Shown here: positions 1-17,280 of the stretch, one piece after another
Layout of the letters: each line of letters starts with the position of its first letter
How positions within the stretch are numbered: the stretch's first letter is position 1
NCBI RefSeq assembly: GCF_030463535.1
Contig: NC_132901.1
Span: 258,621 to 322,620, forward strand
Direction: 5' to 3'
Length of the DNA: 64,000 nt
Origin: Salminus brasiliensis
Lineage: Eukaryota > Chordata > Actinopteri > Characiformes > Bryconidae
Program-made: the position numbers and the translations under genes
The notes under the pieces: model-generated
Told to the model about the DNA's origin: nothing
Seen by the model: only the letters and a program-made list of their open reading frames with translations
Database searches by the model: none

Positions 1-699
1 CCGCTAGTGCACTACCAAGTGCTACTACCAAGTGCACTAGCTGTGTCTACTGAGGGAGTCTGTTTAGACTGTTTAGACTTTCGCTTTTGAGGAATTCCTT
101 CTACTTTATGATTCATTTATGAAACAGTGAAAACAACCGGTTTTACTTTTTAAACTTTTTTCTTTTTAGCAAGCTAATGTTAGCTAGCTAATCCCAGATC
201 AGCAGTAAAATACAGTTTATTAAATATTGTTTATTGGAAATAAAGCATTCTGCGTGATCATTCATAGCATTTGTGTTGCACTGAACTTAGTTAACATAAA
301 GGAAAATACAAGAAAACCTTGTGTAATACACTGCTTATAAAGCACCTAGCTACAGCTAATTAGCAGCCTCCCCTGGCATTAGTTACTAATAAATGATTAA
401 TAATTTGAGATATTAAGTCACATCATTTTCATAAAATCTTTTTGTTATCAGATAGTAATTTTGTGAAACTAAATTCTAAATAAAACTAAATAAATAACTC
501 AAATAAAGAAAATGGGTTTCATGGGTGTTACAGTAAAACCAGCAACACTGGGCTGAACCGGTCAGCCCACTTACAACAGTTTCATTTAAACAAAATGCTT
601 TGATTATAGCAAAAGTCTGATTAGCTAAATTAGCCTTTTTAAAGCTAAAATCAATACCTGTTTTTAATTACTTTAATAACATTTTATGGACATTAGCGC
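1..699. other. Intergenic, AT-rich, no gene seen
   Basis: No open frame of note and no splice-bounded homology to the genes in this window. The stretch is AT-rich and carries several GTTAGC/GCTAAT-type short motifs that recur elsewhere in the window, for example near 21.4 and 37.1 kb. Confidence 0.5.
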
Positions 700-893
700 A
701 TCGATTTACATTACCGGCATTTAGCTGACGCTCTTATCCAGAGCGAGTACAAGGTTACTCGTATTACAGAGGAGGGCCAATGTAGTGTTGGGAGTCTTGC
801 CCAGGGACTCTTATTGGTGTAGTGCAGCACAGCCACCCAGACCAAGAATCGAACCCCAGTCTGTGTGTTATCTGTTGCACCACACCAACCACA
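700..893 (-). repeat. tRNA-derived SINE with LINE-type tail
   Basis: Read on the minus strand, it begins near 893 with a tRNA-like head. A B-box-like GGGGTTCGATTC lies at about 850-861, and an A-box-like TGGTGCAACAG lies upstream of it. The 3' end (about 705-745) reads GGATAAGAGCGTCAGCTAAA, the kind of tail shared by fish SINEs and L2-clade LINEs. The family name is not assigned. An open frame across it (711-1208, minus) has no gene-like content. Confidence 0.55.
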
Positions 894-1867
894 GCTACCA
901 CAGCTTTCCAGGTGCAGGTCGGCTAGGTTGTTGCCAACACAGCAGCCGGGCTCCTGCGTAATAATCCAGGGTTTGGGTTGAAAACAAACAACCCAGCGCT
1001 TTTGTAAGGTGTGTGTGTGATTGAATATAGCACCAAGTTGGCCTGAAGAAACCGAAGAGTGTTTGTTGAGAGTGCGGAGGGGAATCTCTGGGCCAACGTC
1101 ATCGCCGAGTGCTTTCACTTTCAGCGTACACAACCGACACGTCTCGCTGGTTCTGCTGGTCATCGTGCAGCTGATGCAACTGAGCTGTAAAGTGAATATA
1201 AACATCACAGAAGTGGGAAGCAGGTCACTGTAGCATTAGCGTTAGCTAATTAGTGCACTGTTTGGATTTTATTTGATCCCAGATGTAGTGCACTATGTAG
1301 GGCACTAGAATTCTGCCAAGCACACTATTCAGATGTTGGCATTCCTAATGCTGCACACAAAGGTCTACAGGACACCAGGGATGAATGATCATCTAGGCCT
1401 AGTACGTTTCGCAGCATCCTCCCACTGGCTGGGTTGTTACTATGATCCTGACACTAAGACAATCAGGGCTGTATTACCCCAAAAACCCTCTGTGGAAATC
1501 CCCAACATGCTCAACCCATTTGAGGTGGAGCAGAATTTTTCCCGAGCTGGTGTGAGGCCATTGCCCTGTTGGAGGGGGCCCTGTGGAGGTTCCAGCTCAG
1601 AGGTTAAGAGGTTAAGTTTTAAGAGTTTACACTCTAGCTCAGCCATTAACAGCAGACACGTAGTATTGGAACACAGCCTTGAACCCCTCCACTCCCTCCT
1701 TTTTTTACTGCAGTGAGGTGTTCACCAGAATAAACACCTGAAGAATTTTTAACAGCAGGTCAGGGCACATTTTTTTAGAACTCAGCACAGGAAATAGAAC
1801 ACACCAACAGTGTTTATGATACTGCAGTGTACACACTATCTTCATTACAGTTCATTTGAATTGAACT
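894..1867. other. Intergenic; one unassigned open frame
   Basis: The only open stretch of interest is 1333-1716 on the plus strand (127 codons). I do not recognise its product and see no splice signals, repeats or signal peptide supporting it, so it is not called as a gene. Confidence 0.35.
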
Positions 1868-3050
1868 GTATTGGGGTACAGTACCATACTTTCACTATAG
1901 TACAGTTTCAGCTCTTTAATTGAGTTAGGTTGAGATACGGTACCATACTTTCACTATAGTACAGTTTCAGCTCTTTAATTGAGTTAGATTGGGATACGGT
2001 ACCATACTTTCACTATAGTACAGTTTCAGCTCTTTAATTGAGTTAGATTGAGACACAGTACCATACTTTCACTATAGTACAGTTTCAGCTCTTTAATTAA
2101 GTTAGATTGGGATACGGTACCATACTTTCACTATAGTACAGTTTCAGCTCTTTAATTGAGTTAGATTGAGATACGGTACCATACTTTCACTATAGTACAG
2201 TTTCAGCTCTTTAATTGAGTTAGGTTGAGATACGGTACCATACTTTTACTATAGTACAGTTTCAGCTCTTTAATTGAGTTAGATTGGGATACGGTACCAT
2301 ACTTTCACTATAGTACAGTTTCAGCTCTTTAATTGAGTTAGATTGAGATACGGTACCATACTTTCACTATAGTACAGTTTCAGCTCTTTAATTGAGTTAG
2401 ATTGGGATACGGTACCATACTTTCACTATAGTACAGTTTCAGCTCTTTAATTGAGTTAGGTTGAGATACGGTACCATACTTTCACTATAGTACAGTTTCA
2501 GCTCTTTAATTGAGTTAGATTGGGGTACAGTACCATACTTTCACTATAGTACAGTTTCAGCTCTTTAATTGAGTTAGATTGGGATACGGTACCATACTTT
2601 CACTATAGTACAGTTTCAGCTCTTTAATTGAGTTAGATTGGGATACGGTACCATACTTTCACTATAGTACAGTTTCAGCTCTTTAATTGAGTTAGATTGG
2701 GATACGGTACCATACTTTCACTATAGTACAGTTTCAGCTCTTTAATTGAGTTAGATTGGGATACGGTACCATACTTTCACTATAGTACAGTTTCAGCTCT
2801 TTAATTGAGTTAGATTGGGATACGGTACCATACTTTCACTATAGTACAGTTTCAGCTCTTTAATTGAGTTAGATTGGGATACGGTACCATACTTTCACTA
2901 TAGTACAGTTTCAGCTCTTTTAATCGAGTTAGATTGGGATACGGTACCATACTTTCACTATAGTACAGTTTCAGCTCTTTAATTGAGTTAGATTGGGATA
3001 CAGTACCATACTTTCACTATAGTACAGTTTCAGCTCTTTTATTTAGTTAG
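1868..3050 (+). repeat. 59-bp minisatellite array, intergenic copy
   Basis: About 20 head-to-tail units of 59 bp, usually differing at a few positions (GGGATACGG versus GAGATACGG versus GGGGTACAG). Each unit contains the 12-bp palindrome GTACTATAGTAC and, in most units, GGTACC. The same unit fills intron 4 of intelectins A and C. This is the only one of the five arrays not inside an intelectin intron. Its plus-strand orientation matches that in C. Confidence 0.93.
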
Positions 3051-3714
3051 AAGGAAAGTTTATTTAACCTATATGCACTTCTGATTTACAAATGTTTCAA
3101 ACTGTGACAAAAGACATATGTAAGACATATTCAAACATACACTGACTACAGGAGAATGAATCACTTCACTTGTATCAATAGCCTAACCACACTCCTAGAT
3201 GCTCTAAACAAACCTTGTTTCTCCCTGTAACTGTGGCTGCTATGTGGTTAGGGCTGCAAATCACAGAAAACCATACTCATTCACAGAAATAGGCTAAGAA
3301 TGACTGACACTAGAGTGGAGCTGATCTTATTAATAGGCAAAAACCTCCATAGAACCTCCACTGAGCAGAACTGAACCCTAGAACTCGTGTGACTCTGACC
3401 CGAGAGGTATGTCAAACATTTCTTCACAGACAGGATGTTCATTTGTTTTGACTTGTATCCGGAATGGGGGAATCCCCCAACCCTGAACAATTTGTTTACT
3501 GTACAGTCACACCAGGGTTGCAGGAGTTTAACACATACACTGTAAAAATGAAAGGACACTCAAGGCAACCGTTGGAGTTCCTGAGCTCACCACACTGGCA
3601 GAACCTTTCAGAGAGCCTCCGGGAGCTCTTAAGAGAGCAGCTACAGTTAACAAGAGTCTTTGTGGAACCATATTATCCAGTGTTATCTGCAACGTCCTTG
3701 AGCTCCTTAGAACA
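3051..3714. other. Intergenic, no gene supported
   Basis: Two short overlapping open frames on opposite strands (3281-3559 minus, 3464-3778 plus) show no recognisable domain. I see nothing else here. Confidence 0.4.
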
Positions 3715-4010
3715 TTTCCGTTTAAGGCATTTAGCAGACTCTTCTAACTGTGCTTCACAGTTTACTCAGGTAGTTTGAATAGACTAAAATTTAAAGTTGA
3801 GTCTATATGGAGACCATAGTACTCTACTCTTCACCCAAGTACTCTCAGAAGAGGAGGGTCTTCAGTCTGGGTTTGAGGACAGCGAGCGAGCGTGCTGTTC
3901 GGACACCCAGGGGAAGTTCGTTCCACCACTTCGGTGCAGGACAGAAAGAAGTCTGGATGCTCGTCTTCCGTGGATCTTAAAGGATGTCGGGTCGAGCCAA
4001 GCCGTACTTG
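3715..4010 (-). mobile_element. L2-clade LINE 3'-end fragment
   Basis: Minus-strand remnant homologous to the longer fragment at 31183-31605. It includes the sequence that encodes a WWNELPL-type stretch, typical of the C-terminal end of L2-like reverse transcriptases, with frame breaks. It is followed by the GCTAAATGCC-type 3' tail near 3730. It is decayed and non-functional. Confidence 0.55.
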
Positions 4011-4532
4011 AAGCTGGAAGAGCTCTTGGTGCAGATCAGCTTTCGACCATCGCCATCAAGTACGAACAGTCAGTTCTTGAAGGTAGTGCTGAAGCAGGAT
4101 AAATGGACAAGTGCAAGAATCTGACACACTTTGACAAGAACCGAACTGTGATGTTCTAGATAAATGACAGGGTCAGAACATCTCCAGAACATCAGGTAGG
4201 TCTTGCAGAGTGTTCTCCCCCAGTATGCAGTGGTCAGTACCTACCAAAAGTGCTCCAAGGAAGGACAGCCGGCAATATATACACCCGGTTTTGCAGAATG
4301 TACAATTCGGAGGCCAGATCTGAGGCCTCGGTTTAGACACAGCCTTGCAATCGACCAATCAGAGTCCACTGTCCACAGGATGATGGATTCATTATTTCAC
4401 CATGTTCTTGTGATGTTCACTCCAGGCAGATGTTCATACCAAGTGTGAATAGGGGCCACTCTGCTCTGGTACAACTGTATGAAACACTTTAGACATGATT
4501 CTACAGCGGAATACAGCCATGCTGCCACGAAA

Positions 4533-4700
4533 ATACACTATAAGCCCAAAAGTTTGTGGACACCCCTTCTAATGAATGCATTCAGCTACTTTAAGCAGCA
4601 TCTATTGCTGATGTGCAAATGCACACACACAGCTTGTCTATTCCCAGCATTGAGCTGTGGAGCTGTGTTCTCTGGAATGATGAGTACTTGACGATGAGTT
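4533..4700 (-). mobile_element. MITE fragment (GGACAAAAGTATTGGGACA family)
   Basis: Contains one terminal portion (TTTGTGGACACCCCTTCTAA followed by ATGCATTCAGCTACTTTAA and the TGCAAATGCACACACACAGC interior) of a short non-autonomous DNA element whose other end appears at about 24483, 38500 and 10630. I recognise the pattern as a common otophysan MITE. The exact boundaries are uncertain. Confidence 0.45.
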
Positions 4701-5479
4701 GGCGATTTGGAGATGAGGTGGGGTAGTGATCATTTAACACGGTGACCTTACAAGCAAATACTCACAGCAAACTGTCCATAGTGTATGTCAAACCAGATAC
4801 AACATACAATGTAAAGCAAGGTCAACATCCTTTTCCTGCTAGGATGTTAATATTTGAACTGTGTTCTTTGGTTGAAGGTAGTAAAATGTCAAGAGAAGGC
4901 AACAGAAGGGGTTTGTTGCTAACCCTTGTTGTCAGACTAACCAAAGTCCTCCCTCTTTCACCACGCTACTGTTTTGCACTGTCTCCAGGTCAGTTTACAG
5001 AGCAGGTTTCAAAATACTCCCACTTGTACAAATCAATAATTAATTTAGTACCTAATAGCCATTGGGTCTTGAGAACAAATCAGAACTACTGCACACAGGG
5101 CTGTTAATGAGCACATTAATGACTATCTATATGACTATAGAACTGACTACAGCTGTGATGTTCATTGTGATGCTCAATGCTCAATCCAAAGTGTTCAGAA
5201 GGAGCTTTTTAATATGTGGCTAATTCAATGAGTGTGTGACGACCAACACCTGTGAGGTGTGTGAGACCAACAGACTGTGAGACCAAACATTTTCATCTCA
5301 GCTTCTAATCGGGACATCAGGGTTCATCGGGTGTGGTGTTACAAAATAAACAACTAAGTTACACAAACCTGAGTAAACTAGATAAGAACTGCTGTTAATT
5401 CACACAAAAGCATGAGGATTTTGCATTTCAGGAAAAAAACACTTCCGTGTGGTTTGTGAAAGAGATAAATGGGCTTTAC
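4701..5479. other. Upstream region of intelectin A1
   Basis: No gene is supported. A TATA-like ATAAAT sits at 5465-5470, about 20-30 bp before the shared leader exon. Upstream of about 5490 this sequence has essentially no alignment with the region upstream of A2, apart from a short GAGTAAACTAGATA motif at about 5373 and 38637. Confidence 0.4.
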
Positions 5480-5484
5480 TTTCT

Positions 5485-5571
5485 CGAACAGGACACTCAC
5501 CATCAACGCCAATCCAACTGATCATTGAGACGAACATCACAGCTCACAGAAACACCACTGCAGCGCAGCAG
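5485..5571 (+). other. itln: Non-coding leader exon of intelectin A1 (predicted)
   Basis: Sequence ending ...GCGCAGCAG is followed by the splice donor GTAATA at 5572. A matching acceptor TTTTTTGCAG ends at 5646, 14 bases before the start codon at 5661. The same exon and donor are conserved in A2 (ending 38774). The 5' limit is a guess from the start of A1/A2 homology and the TATA-like ATAAAT about 20 bp upstream. Confidence 0.5.
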
Positions 5572-5660
5572 GTAATATTCAACTGTCTTATAGAAAACTT
5601 TATACAGCTTGTAAAGATTAATTTCCAATTTCATCCTTTTTTGCAGACATTTCATCAAGT

Positions 5661-9216
<3,556 letters not shown>

Positions 9217-10620
9217 GATCCAGATCACACCCTCAGCTTTCTCTCTCTCTCTCTTTCTCTATCGTTTATTTTACAGAACATACAGGAAGAGTCATTTCTT
9301 TGTGACTGAAACTCTTATGCATCAGATTGGGTAATTCAGACACTGACACGTTCAGCTCTAGGTGGACCAGGAAGATCAGGGTCTTCTCCTGACTCAGCAG
9401 GTCAATATTTTGTGATAATTGAGAATATTCTAATGGAGATGGAGCAAATGTTCCTCAAATTATTGGATTAGATTCCCCACAGCCAATATGGAAGGTCCCC
9501 TGTGCTCCAGTGCTGACTGACTGAACCGACTCGTTAATGTTTGGGTAAAGGTTCTTCATTTGAAACATTATCATAGTTTTGATGTTAAATCAATAGAGCT
9601 AAAGGGAGGAAGGTCCCAATTAAAAACCCCAGCAAACAGTGGTAGGGTGAAAGTATGATTATATCGTCACTGTTATCTCTGAAACGGCAAATTTCAATGT
9701 AAACAGTCATCGTTTTAAAAATTACTATTGGTAACGCAATGTTTTCTGAGCACATTTTAGTTTAATCCAATCCAATCCAAATCTAATGAGTTACAATTAT
9801 AAAGAAATATCTTGCTAAGCTGGAGAATGTGGTCCTGGTACTATGGACTGTGGATGTGTTAAAAAGGTGATGGTACTGTGATTTCTTTTCTATATTAAAT
9901 CATCTAAAATCAAATATAAAAGCATGTTAAAAAAAGACAAATCTGTCCTGTGTTTTGGTTTTTCATCTTTTGAGACACTTCAGCATTCATACCTTACACA
10001 AAACCTTCACATCTGGACACACTGAGGGTCTGACTGGAACATAGTTATAACATTAATTTGGGGAAAATAGGAAATGATCAAAATGAGAATGAGAATCAGA
10101 ATCCATCTTCTGTGAAAAAAACCTTTTAAAGGTGAATGTTTTTGTAAATGCATAATAAAGGGTAGACGAATGAGCATTTCTAGATAAATAATATACAAAC
10201 TGGCATTCACAATTCCAATTTCAACATGACAAGGGGTTTTAAGTAGTTTTTCAATGGGCATCAGACCAACAGAGGGCGCTGCAATTAAAAAAATTAGCAC
10301 TTTTAACATCACAAATTAAAAAAACAACAACAAGAGTGATCACACCCTTCCAAGCAGTATCCTTACTAAACACCCCCTGTTAAATTAGTACCAAGCCTTA
10401 CTCAACTCACATCAGTAAGAGTTTACACACTAATACTAATCAACAACTCTGCTGGGGTATAAAGCTAAACGCTTACCTTGGGACTGGCTTCACACTTTTT
10501 AATTACACAAGAGTAATTCACCATAAATACATAAAAACAGAAAATTGATTCACAAAGCTTCACTAGCCAGCTAGCATTAGCATTAAACACTCTATAGCAT
10601 CCTTTTAGCCCTCTTACTGG
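9217..10620. other. 3' flank of intelectin A1
   Basis: Part of this (about 9920-10030) aligns in inverted orientation to the 3' flank of intelectin C1 (about 24870-24990), sharing for example GAGACACTTCAGCATT and TCTGGACACAC. This indicates that A and C are inverted paralogues that include their downstream DNA. No AATAAA was placed confidently as the gene's poly(A) signal. A short open frame at 10007-10312 (minus) has no support. Confidence 0.45.
10264..10283 (+). promoter_or_regulatory. CTCF-like motif
   Basis: AGACCAACAGAGGGCGCTGC agrees with the vertebrate CTCF core (CCASYAGRKGGCRS) at all but one core position. It lies about 1 kb downstream of intelectin A1 and is unchanged in the second block (43211-43230). 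This is a motif match only; there are no binding data. Confidence 0.35.
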
Positions 10621-10624
10621 GAAT

Positions 10625-10900
10625 ACACAATACGGACAAACGTATTGGAGCACCCATTAACGATTTCTTCCCAAATTAAGGGTATTATCCTGTTTTGTTG
10701 GAGTAACTATGAGTTCTACGGTCCAGGAAAGGCACTGGAGCATTGCTGTGAGAATTTGATTGCACTCAAAATTAGCAAGAGCATTAGTGTGTTAGGATAG
10801 ATCAGGATGTTGGATGACCACCATTTCAGCTCATTCCTCCATCCCTCCAACTCCCTAACTCATCACAGAGAACACGGTTCCACTGCTCTACAGCTCAGTG
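10625..10900 (+). mobile_element. MITE fragment, left part
   Basis: Starts with a diverged terminal sequence (ACGGACAAACGTATTGGAGC) and continues with interior blocks seen in this MITE family: TTTTGTTGGAGTAAC, TGGAGCATTGCTGTGAG, ATGTTGGATGACCACC, GTTCCACTGCTCTACAGCTC. The other end is missing. It is duplicated at about 43573-43848. Confidence 0.5.
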
Positions 10901-10901
10901 A

Positions 10902-11020
10902 TGTTGACGTACCTCTTGGGTTGGAGTCATGCAGGTTCCTGGTCGACTGGTACCATGTGAGCGTCATTGATGCGCCGAGAATAATTTCTGGTCGGTGGTG
11001 GTCCTGTGGTGGTTTCTTCA
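10902..11020 (-). pseudogene. Possible intelectin exon 5 relic 1
   Basis: On the minus strand the sequence ends with CCAACCCAAGAG followed by a GTACGTCAAC donor, almost identical to the exon 5/intron 5 junction of intelectin A. The encoded tail (STRN..DSNPRG) resembles the STKNFYGPNPRG end of A exon 5. Upstream of about 16 codons the similarity fades and no other exon is seen nearby. A related copy lies at 11988-12105. Confidence 0.4.
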
Positions 11021-11987
11021 ATTCCAGCCCCCGGAATACTTCGTTTTGATAGATTGAAATCTGGGCTGCATGAAAATATTTGCTGAAAAACAATTACATT
11101 AACCTTTAACCAAAGAAAGATGCTTAAGTTGCTAAAGTGGCTAATAAATCAAAACATTAGTAACATATTGAAGAAATATTACCATTCTAGCAGCAGGATG
11201 TTGATCTACCTCTCATGCTGGGACTGTTCCTGGTGGAGGATCGTTCAACACTGGCACAGAAGGTCTAAAAGAAAGTCTTACATTAGCACATATTTTTATG
11301 GCTAAACATCTCACTTTGCTTTTCTTTAACACATTAAGGTGCTTGATCACCTCCACTACAAATGTTATGTGCTTACATGTATCCCTAAACACATCTGAAG
11401 GTGCTTTGAGTTATTGCATCACAGTGCGTTGACAAGACGAACTGGACACCATCCACACTTGACCTTGCATCGTCCATTTACAACGATATATGAAAGATTT
11501 TCTTTCAACATTTCAAAGGTTTTTATTATTCAAAGAAATCAAAACTTGGCTAAACTGGTATATTTTGTTTTGTTTGTTGTTAGTGTAAGGAGGTGTTGTT
11601 CCCGGCTTTATACCACCAGGTGGCAGTATATGAGCTCCTCTATTCTCAGCTCTTTCCTGTGACTGCTCATCAAGAGAAGCACAGTATTGTGTTCTTTCAT
11701 GAAGACGACATAATAACACATTGCCACCAGCTGATACACCACAGTTCTGAAGGAAGCTCAACTTCCTTGAAGATCCTTCTTCAGAGAACTGCCATTTTCG
11801 AGGGGTTCCTAGAGGTTCCATAAAGGGTTCGGCCAGTGCGATGAGCTAAGGCACTCCAAAAGGCTTTCATTTTTACAGTGTAAAATCCTAAACTCACTTG
11901 CTTTACAATAAATGTACTGTCAGGATACTAAATATCATATACAATATAATATAAATATACAACTAACAACATCCTAGTGGTAAAATT
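11021..11987. other. Intergenic between convergent intelectins A1 and B1
   Basis: No gene is supported. Small open frames on both strands at 11414-11823 overlap each other and lack coding features. A CTCF-like core motif sits at 11613-11626 and is listed separately. Confidence 0.4.
11613..11626 (+). promoter_or_regulatory. CTCF-like core motif
   Basis: CCACCAGGTGGCAG matches the CTCF core consensus CCASYAGRKGGCRS at all 14 positions, but the preceding bases do not match the extended motif. The same sequence is at 44561-44574 in the second block. Confidence 0.35.
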
Positions 11988-12105
11988 ATGTTGACGTACC
12001 TTATGGGTTGGAGTCTTTCAAGTTCCTGGTCGACTGGTACCATGTGAGCATCACTGATTTGCTGAGAATAGTTTCTGGTCAGTGGTGGTCCCGTGGTGGT
12101 TTCTT
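11988..12105 (-). pseudogene. Possible intelectin exon 5 relic 2
   Basis: Same layout as the relic at 10902-11020: minus-strand CCAACCCATAAG before GTACGTCAAC, with a stop replacing the Arg codon. The surrounding ~115 bp also align between the two relics, so one probably arose from the other by local duplication about 1.1 kb away. Confidence 0.35.
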
Positions 12106-13542
12106 TGCACATGGTCGGGTTAGACTGTCTATTTGTAACCTACAAGCTGCATCTACAGTATATGGGCGGAATTTCTAGGTTCTAAATGGGTATAGAAGAT
12201 AGAAAATCTGAAAGAGAGGAAGGGTCACACTGGTTGGCCTAGTGAAGAGTGACCCAGTGATGGCAGGAAAAACATGACTTAAAAGGGGAACTTGGCTTGC
12301 CTGGATGGAGAATTCACTCATAGCACTCATTCATAGCATATACACACACTGGTACCACCAAATGATTCATTTGCATGATTTAATCGACATTTATAGCCAC
12401 AAAGCAAAGACCGCAAAGTCAGAAATGCTCAGGATTAAACAAGATAGTAAACAAGGACTGCTGCTATACAATGTTTATCATTACCAACTGTCCATGAAAT
12501 AGTAGCAGGGAAAATATATCAGCAAATGCTGGCTGCATTTGCTGGTATATTAAGGATAGGGCTGATCGATCCCTTTTGGAGTTGACCCCATAAGGATATT
12601 CCACACAATAATTTTCTTGACTCCAAAAGATGTATAAGTACATAAAACAGAGTGACATAGTAATCAGTACAATGTTGTAAAAGAATTAATACTCCATCAT
12701 CATTGATGGTACGAATAGGTATCAAACTGGTATTAGTGGCCAGTGTTGACAACCCATGGTTTTATTGACATCAGCAAAAATACTGCTCATAACATGCTTT
12801 TGTACAGTATCGAGAGATGGAAGTAATATAACTAAAAACAACAACAGCAAAAAAAAAAAACATCAGGGCAAGACTAAAGAACAAAGCTTGCAAGAAAATA
12901 GGGAAAGACCAGGGGCTGGATTCACAAAATCTTTCCTAAGAAAAAAAATATGAAGGATCTTAAGATAAACTCTAGATTATCTGCAATTGTTTAAAAAAAT
13001 TGTATGCTGTATTCCACAACTCATAATAAACAATAATGAGTTATACTGAAAAACGTACTGCAGTAGAACAATTAATCAGTCACTTCAACCATCAACCATC
13101 ATGTTCTGATCATCATCTGCAGCTGATGTTCTGCTCCTGACTCTAATTCTACACATTTGAAGGAGTAATAAATGTGGGGGGGGTTGGACTTTCTGTTTAC
13201 AGGAAAATAAAATTTCTATTAATCCCATTTTATAAATGATGATTAAAGACATTTCTTCAGTTGTGTTGAGTTTAATTACATGACCTCTATCTCTCAGTAG
13301 TATCTCTCTTGTGTTGTAATTCTGTTACATAGCTGTATTTATACAAGCAAGGCTATTTGGCGAGGTAAGGTTTCTGGGGGGTAGATGTTTCAGCACTGAC
13401 ATTGATGTGATTGTACAAATGTATTTTCCACCTCGCCCAAGGTCAAATAAATCTAGACAGTGAACGGTTCTGTGTGGAATTGGGTCCTAACCTTCAATTC
13501 CCAAATACCCGGAATCTCACATAACAGTCCTAGTTATGGGTG
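12106..13542. other. 3' flank of intelectin B1
   Basis: AT-rich sequence with a poly(A) tract at about 12850 and a G-run at about 13174-13180. The G-run is longer in block 2, next to a ~30-bp deletion there. Short open frames at 12305-12953 show nothing recognisable. Confidence 0.4.
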
Positions 13543-13545
13543 TTA

Positions 13546-13749
<204 letters not shown>

Positions 13750-15068
13750 TTACAATACAGACAAAATACACATTTATTTAACATATCTACTATCTGGGGC
13801 TATTCAACCATAAAGGCCAGTATGTTGACCACATAACTCATTTGACTAGTCACATATTAGTTTTATAGTTAAATTACAACTTGAATAATTAGTGGATACT
13901 AAATAATTAGTACTTATACCATAAACATTTACACTAAAAAATGAGTAGATACTAAATGTTTATTACTAATTATAATATATAATACATAATTATTACTGGC
14001 TGAATAATTAGCCGGTACTGAAAATGACTGTTTATTTAATAATTAGTAGGTTCAGAATCATTTATAATTAGTGAATAAATACTACTTATTAAATAATTAG
14101 CAGGTTGGAATAATTTGTAGTTACTAAATAATTACCACATTCTGAATAATTATTAGATACTGAATAATTAGCAAGTAATGAATAATCAGTAGATATGAAA
14201 TAATTTGTGGTTACAGAGTAATTACATAAAAAATCCATTAAAAATGAATTAATGAGACTCATGAGATTCATGCCAAAACCAAGATATAGTTCTAGACAGA
14301 ACTTTGCTATCTCTAGTCTAAACCATAGTTTATTTTCTCCAGAAATTCATATTACAGACATTTTAGCTAATCAACACCTTGCGGCTAATGCAGCTAATGT
14401 AGTGATATAGGCTTATATCCTACCAATTACCAATGGATGTTTTTTAAACTCACATGTTCTGTATTGCAGCCTCTTGGTCTTACTCCAGAACAGATGGCCA
14501 TAGCCGCACTCTCTCTGTTAAAAGGTCTAAAGGTGATATAGCCAGCTTCAAACTCCCCTAACAAGATACAAATCAAAACAAGATGCAAATCAAATGCATA
14601 CAACTACAGAACATTCCTATATTTCAGCACATTAAAAAGTATACAATGGCTGGTTCAAAATGTTTTCCAAAATATAAAATCAATTTAATTACAGTACACA
14701 TATTCAATATTTCTGATATGCTTAATTACATTTCTGCATAAATAAATGATTAAGACGTAAACAAATTCATAATAAGCTCCCCCGGTCAGAGCTGTTCTAC
14801 AGTGGAGGTGAAGGGAAGCAGACGTCTGAAGCTCTAATAATAAAAGCCCCTCACAGAAAGTTCTTCACCTAATGGTGATGAAGACGCTGCCTGATGCCTG
14901 AGACACGGTTCTACCAGAGTTCTGAGAAGAGTTCGGCTCTAAAACCTGCTTTTAAAATCAGATCATTAAAATGGTGGAGGGATACATGCTGCAGGGTGTA
15001 GTGCGGCTACAGAAAGTAGTCCCTAAAGAGAACTGCATTAGTTCAGATTCTCTATTCACTATTTTACC

Positions 15069-15092
15069 ATCATCATCATCATCATCATCATC
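15069..15092 (+). repeat. (CAT)n microsatellite
   Basis: Eight tandem CAT triplets in intron 5 of intelectin B1. The equivalent tract at about 47994-48020 in B2 is one unit longer. Confidence 0.8.
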
Positions 15093-15659
15093 CATATAAA
15101 ACTCAGAAGACTCGTGTAGCTGCACTGGTGGGTTTGGGTATGAAATAAAATATGGGCTATATCTGTGCTGTAGTCATGGCGACCGACGCTTGGTTCCATT
15201 CACCCCCTCTGTAAAGAGATCTGAGTGGGTAGGTTTGAACACAACTTGCAATGTGTCCATCAGTGGAATTACAGTGTGATCTGAATACACTGCCGTACCT
15301 CTGGCGCTGGGGCCGTAGAGGTAGGTTGTTAGAGCCTGGTCTCCAGTGTCGTACACCACAGGCACATTTGGCCCATTACCAGTGTTACATGACCCGGCGC
15401 CGTACCTTACTGGATATTTCTGAAAAAAGAGCACAGACCCAATTTTGAATATTCTTATTTCTATGTGCCAGTATGTAATTCCAGTCCAAAGTATCGAACC
15501 AACAAATCCAGGTACCAATTAAAATACAGATGTCAGTACTGCTGGAACACGACTAATACTGTCTTTAGGACATACAAAAGTAGATCTGACAAAATAATCA
15601 GTACAGTGTAAATTAAGCACTCGTAGTCTATCGTGATTGATGGTATAAATAAGGGGGAT

Positions 15660-15685
15660 TATATATATATATATATATATATATA
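15660..15685 (+). repeat. (TA)n tract, target of the Tc1 insertion
   Basis: Dinucleotide run in intron 4 of B1. The transposon sits at its right-hand end with TA on both sides. In B2 the run (48600-48632) continues directly into CACACAGGCAG. Confidence 0.85.

Positions 15686-17280
<1,595 letters not shown>

Noticed and set aside
1333-1716. 127-codon plus frame with no recognised relatives
   Set aside because: No signal peptide, splice context or motif; one isolated frame in a repeat-rich region is not enough.
13921-14230. AATAATTAGTAG-rich stretch in intron 6 of B1, considered as a tandem array
   Set aside because: Irregular AT-rich sequence without a stable period.
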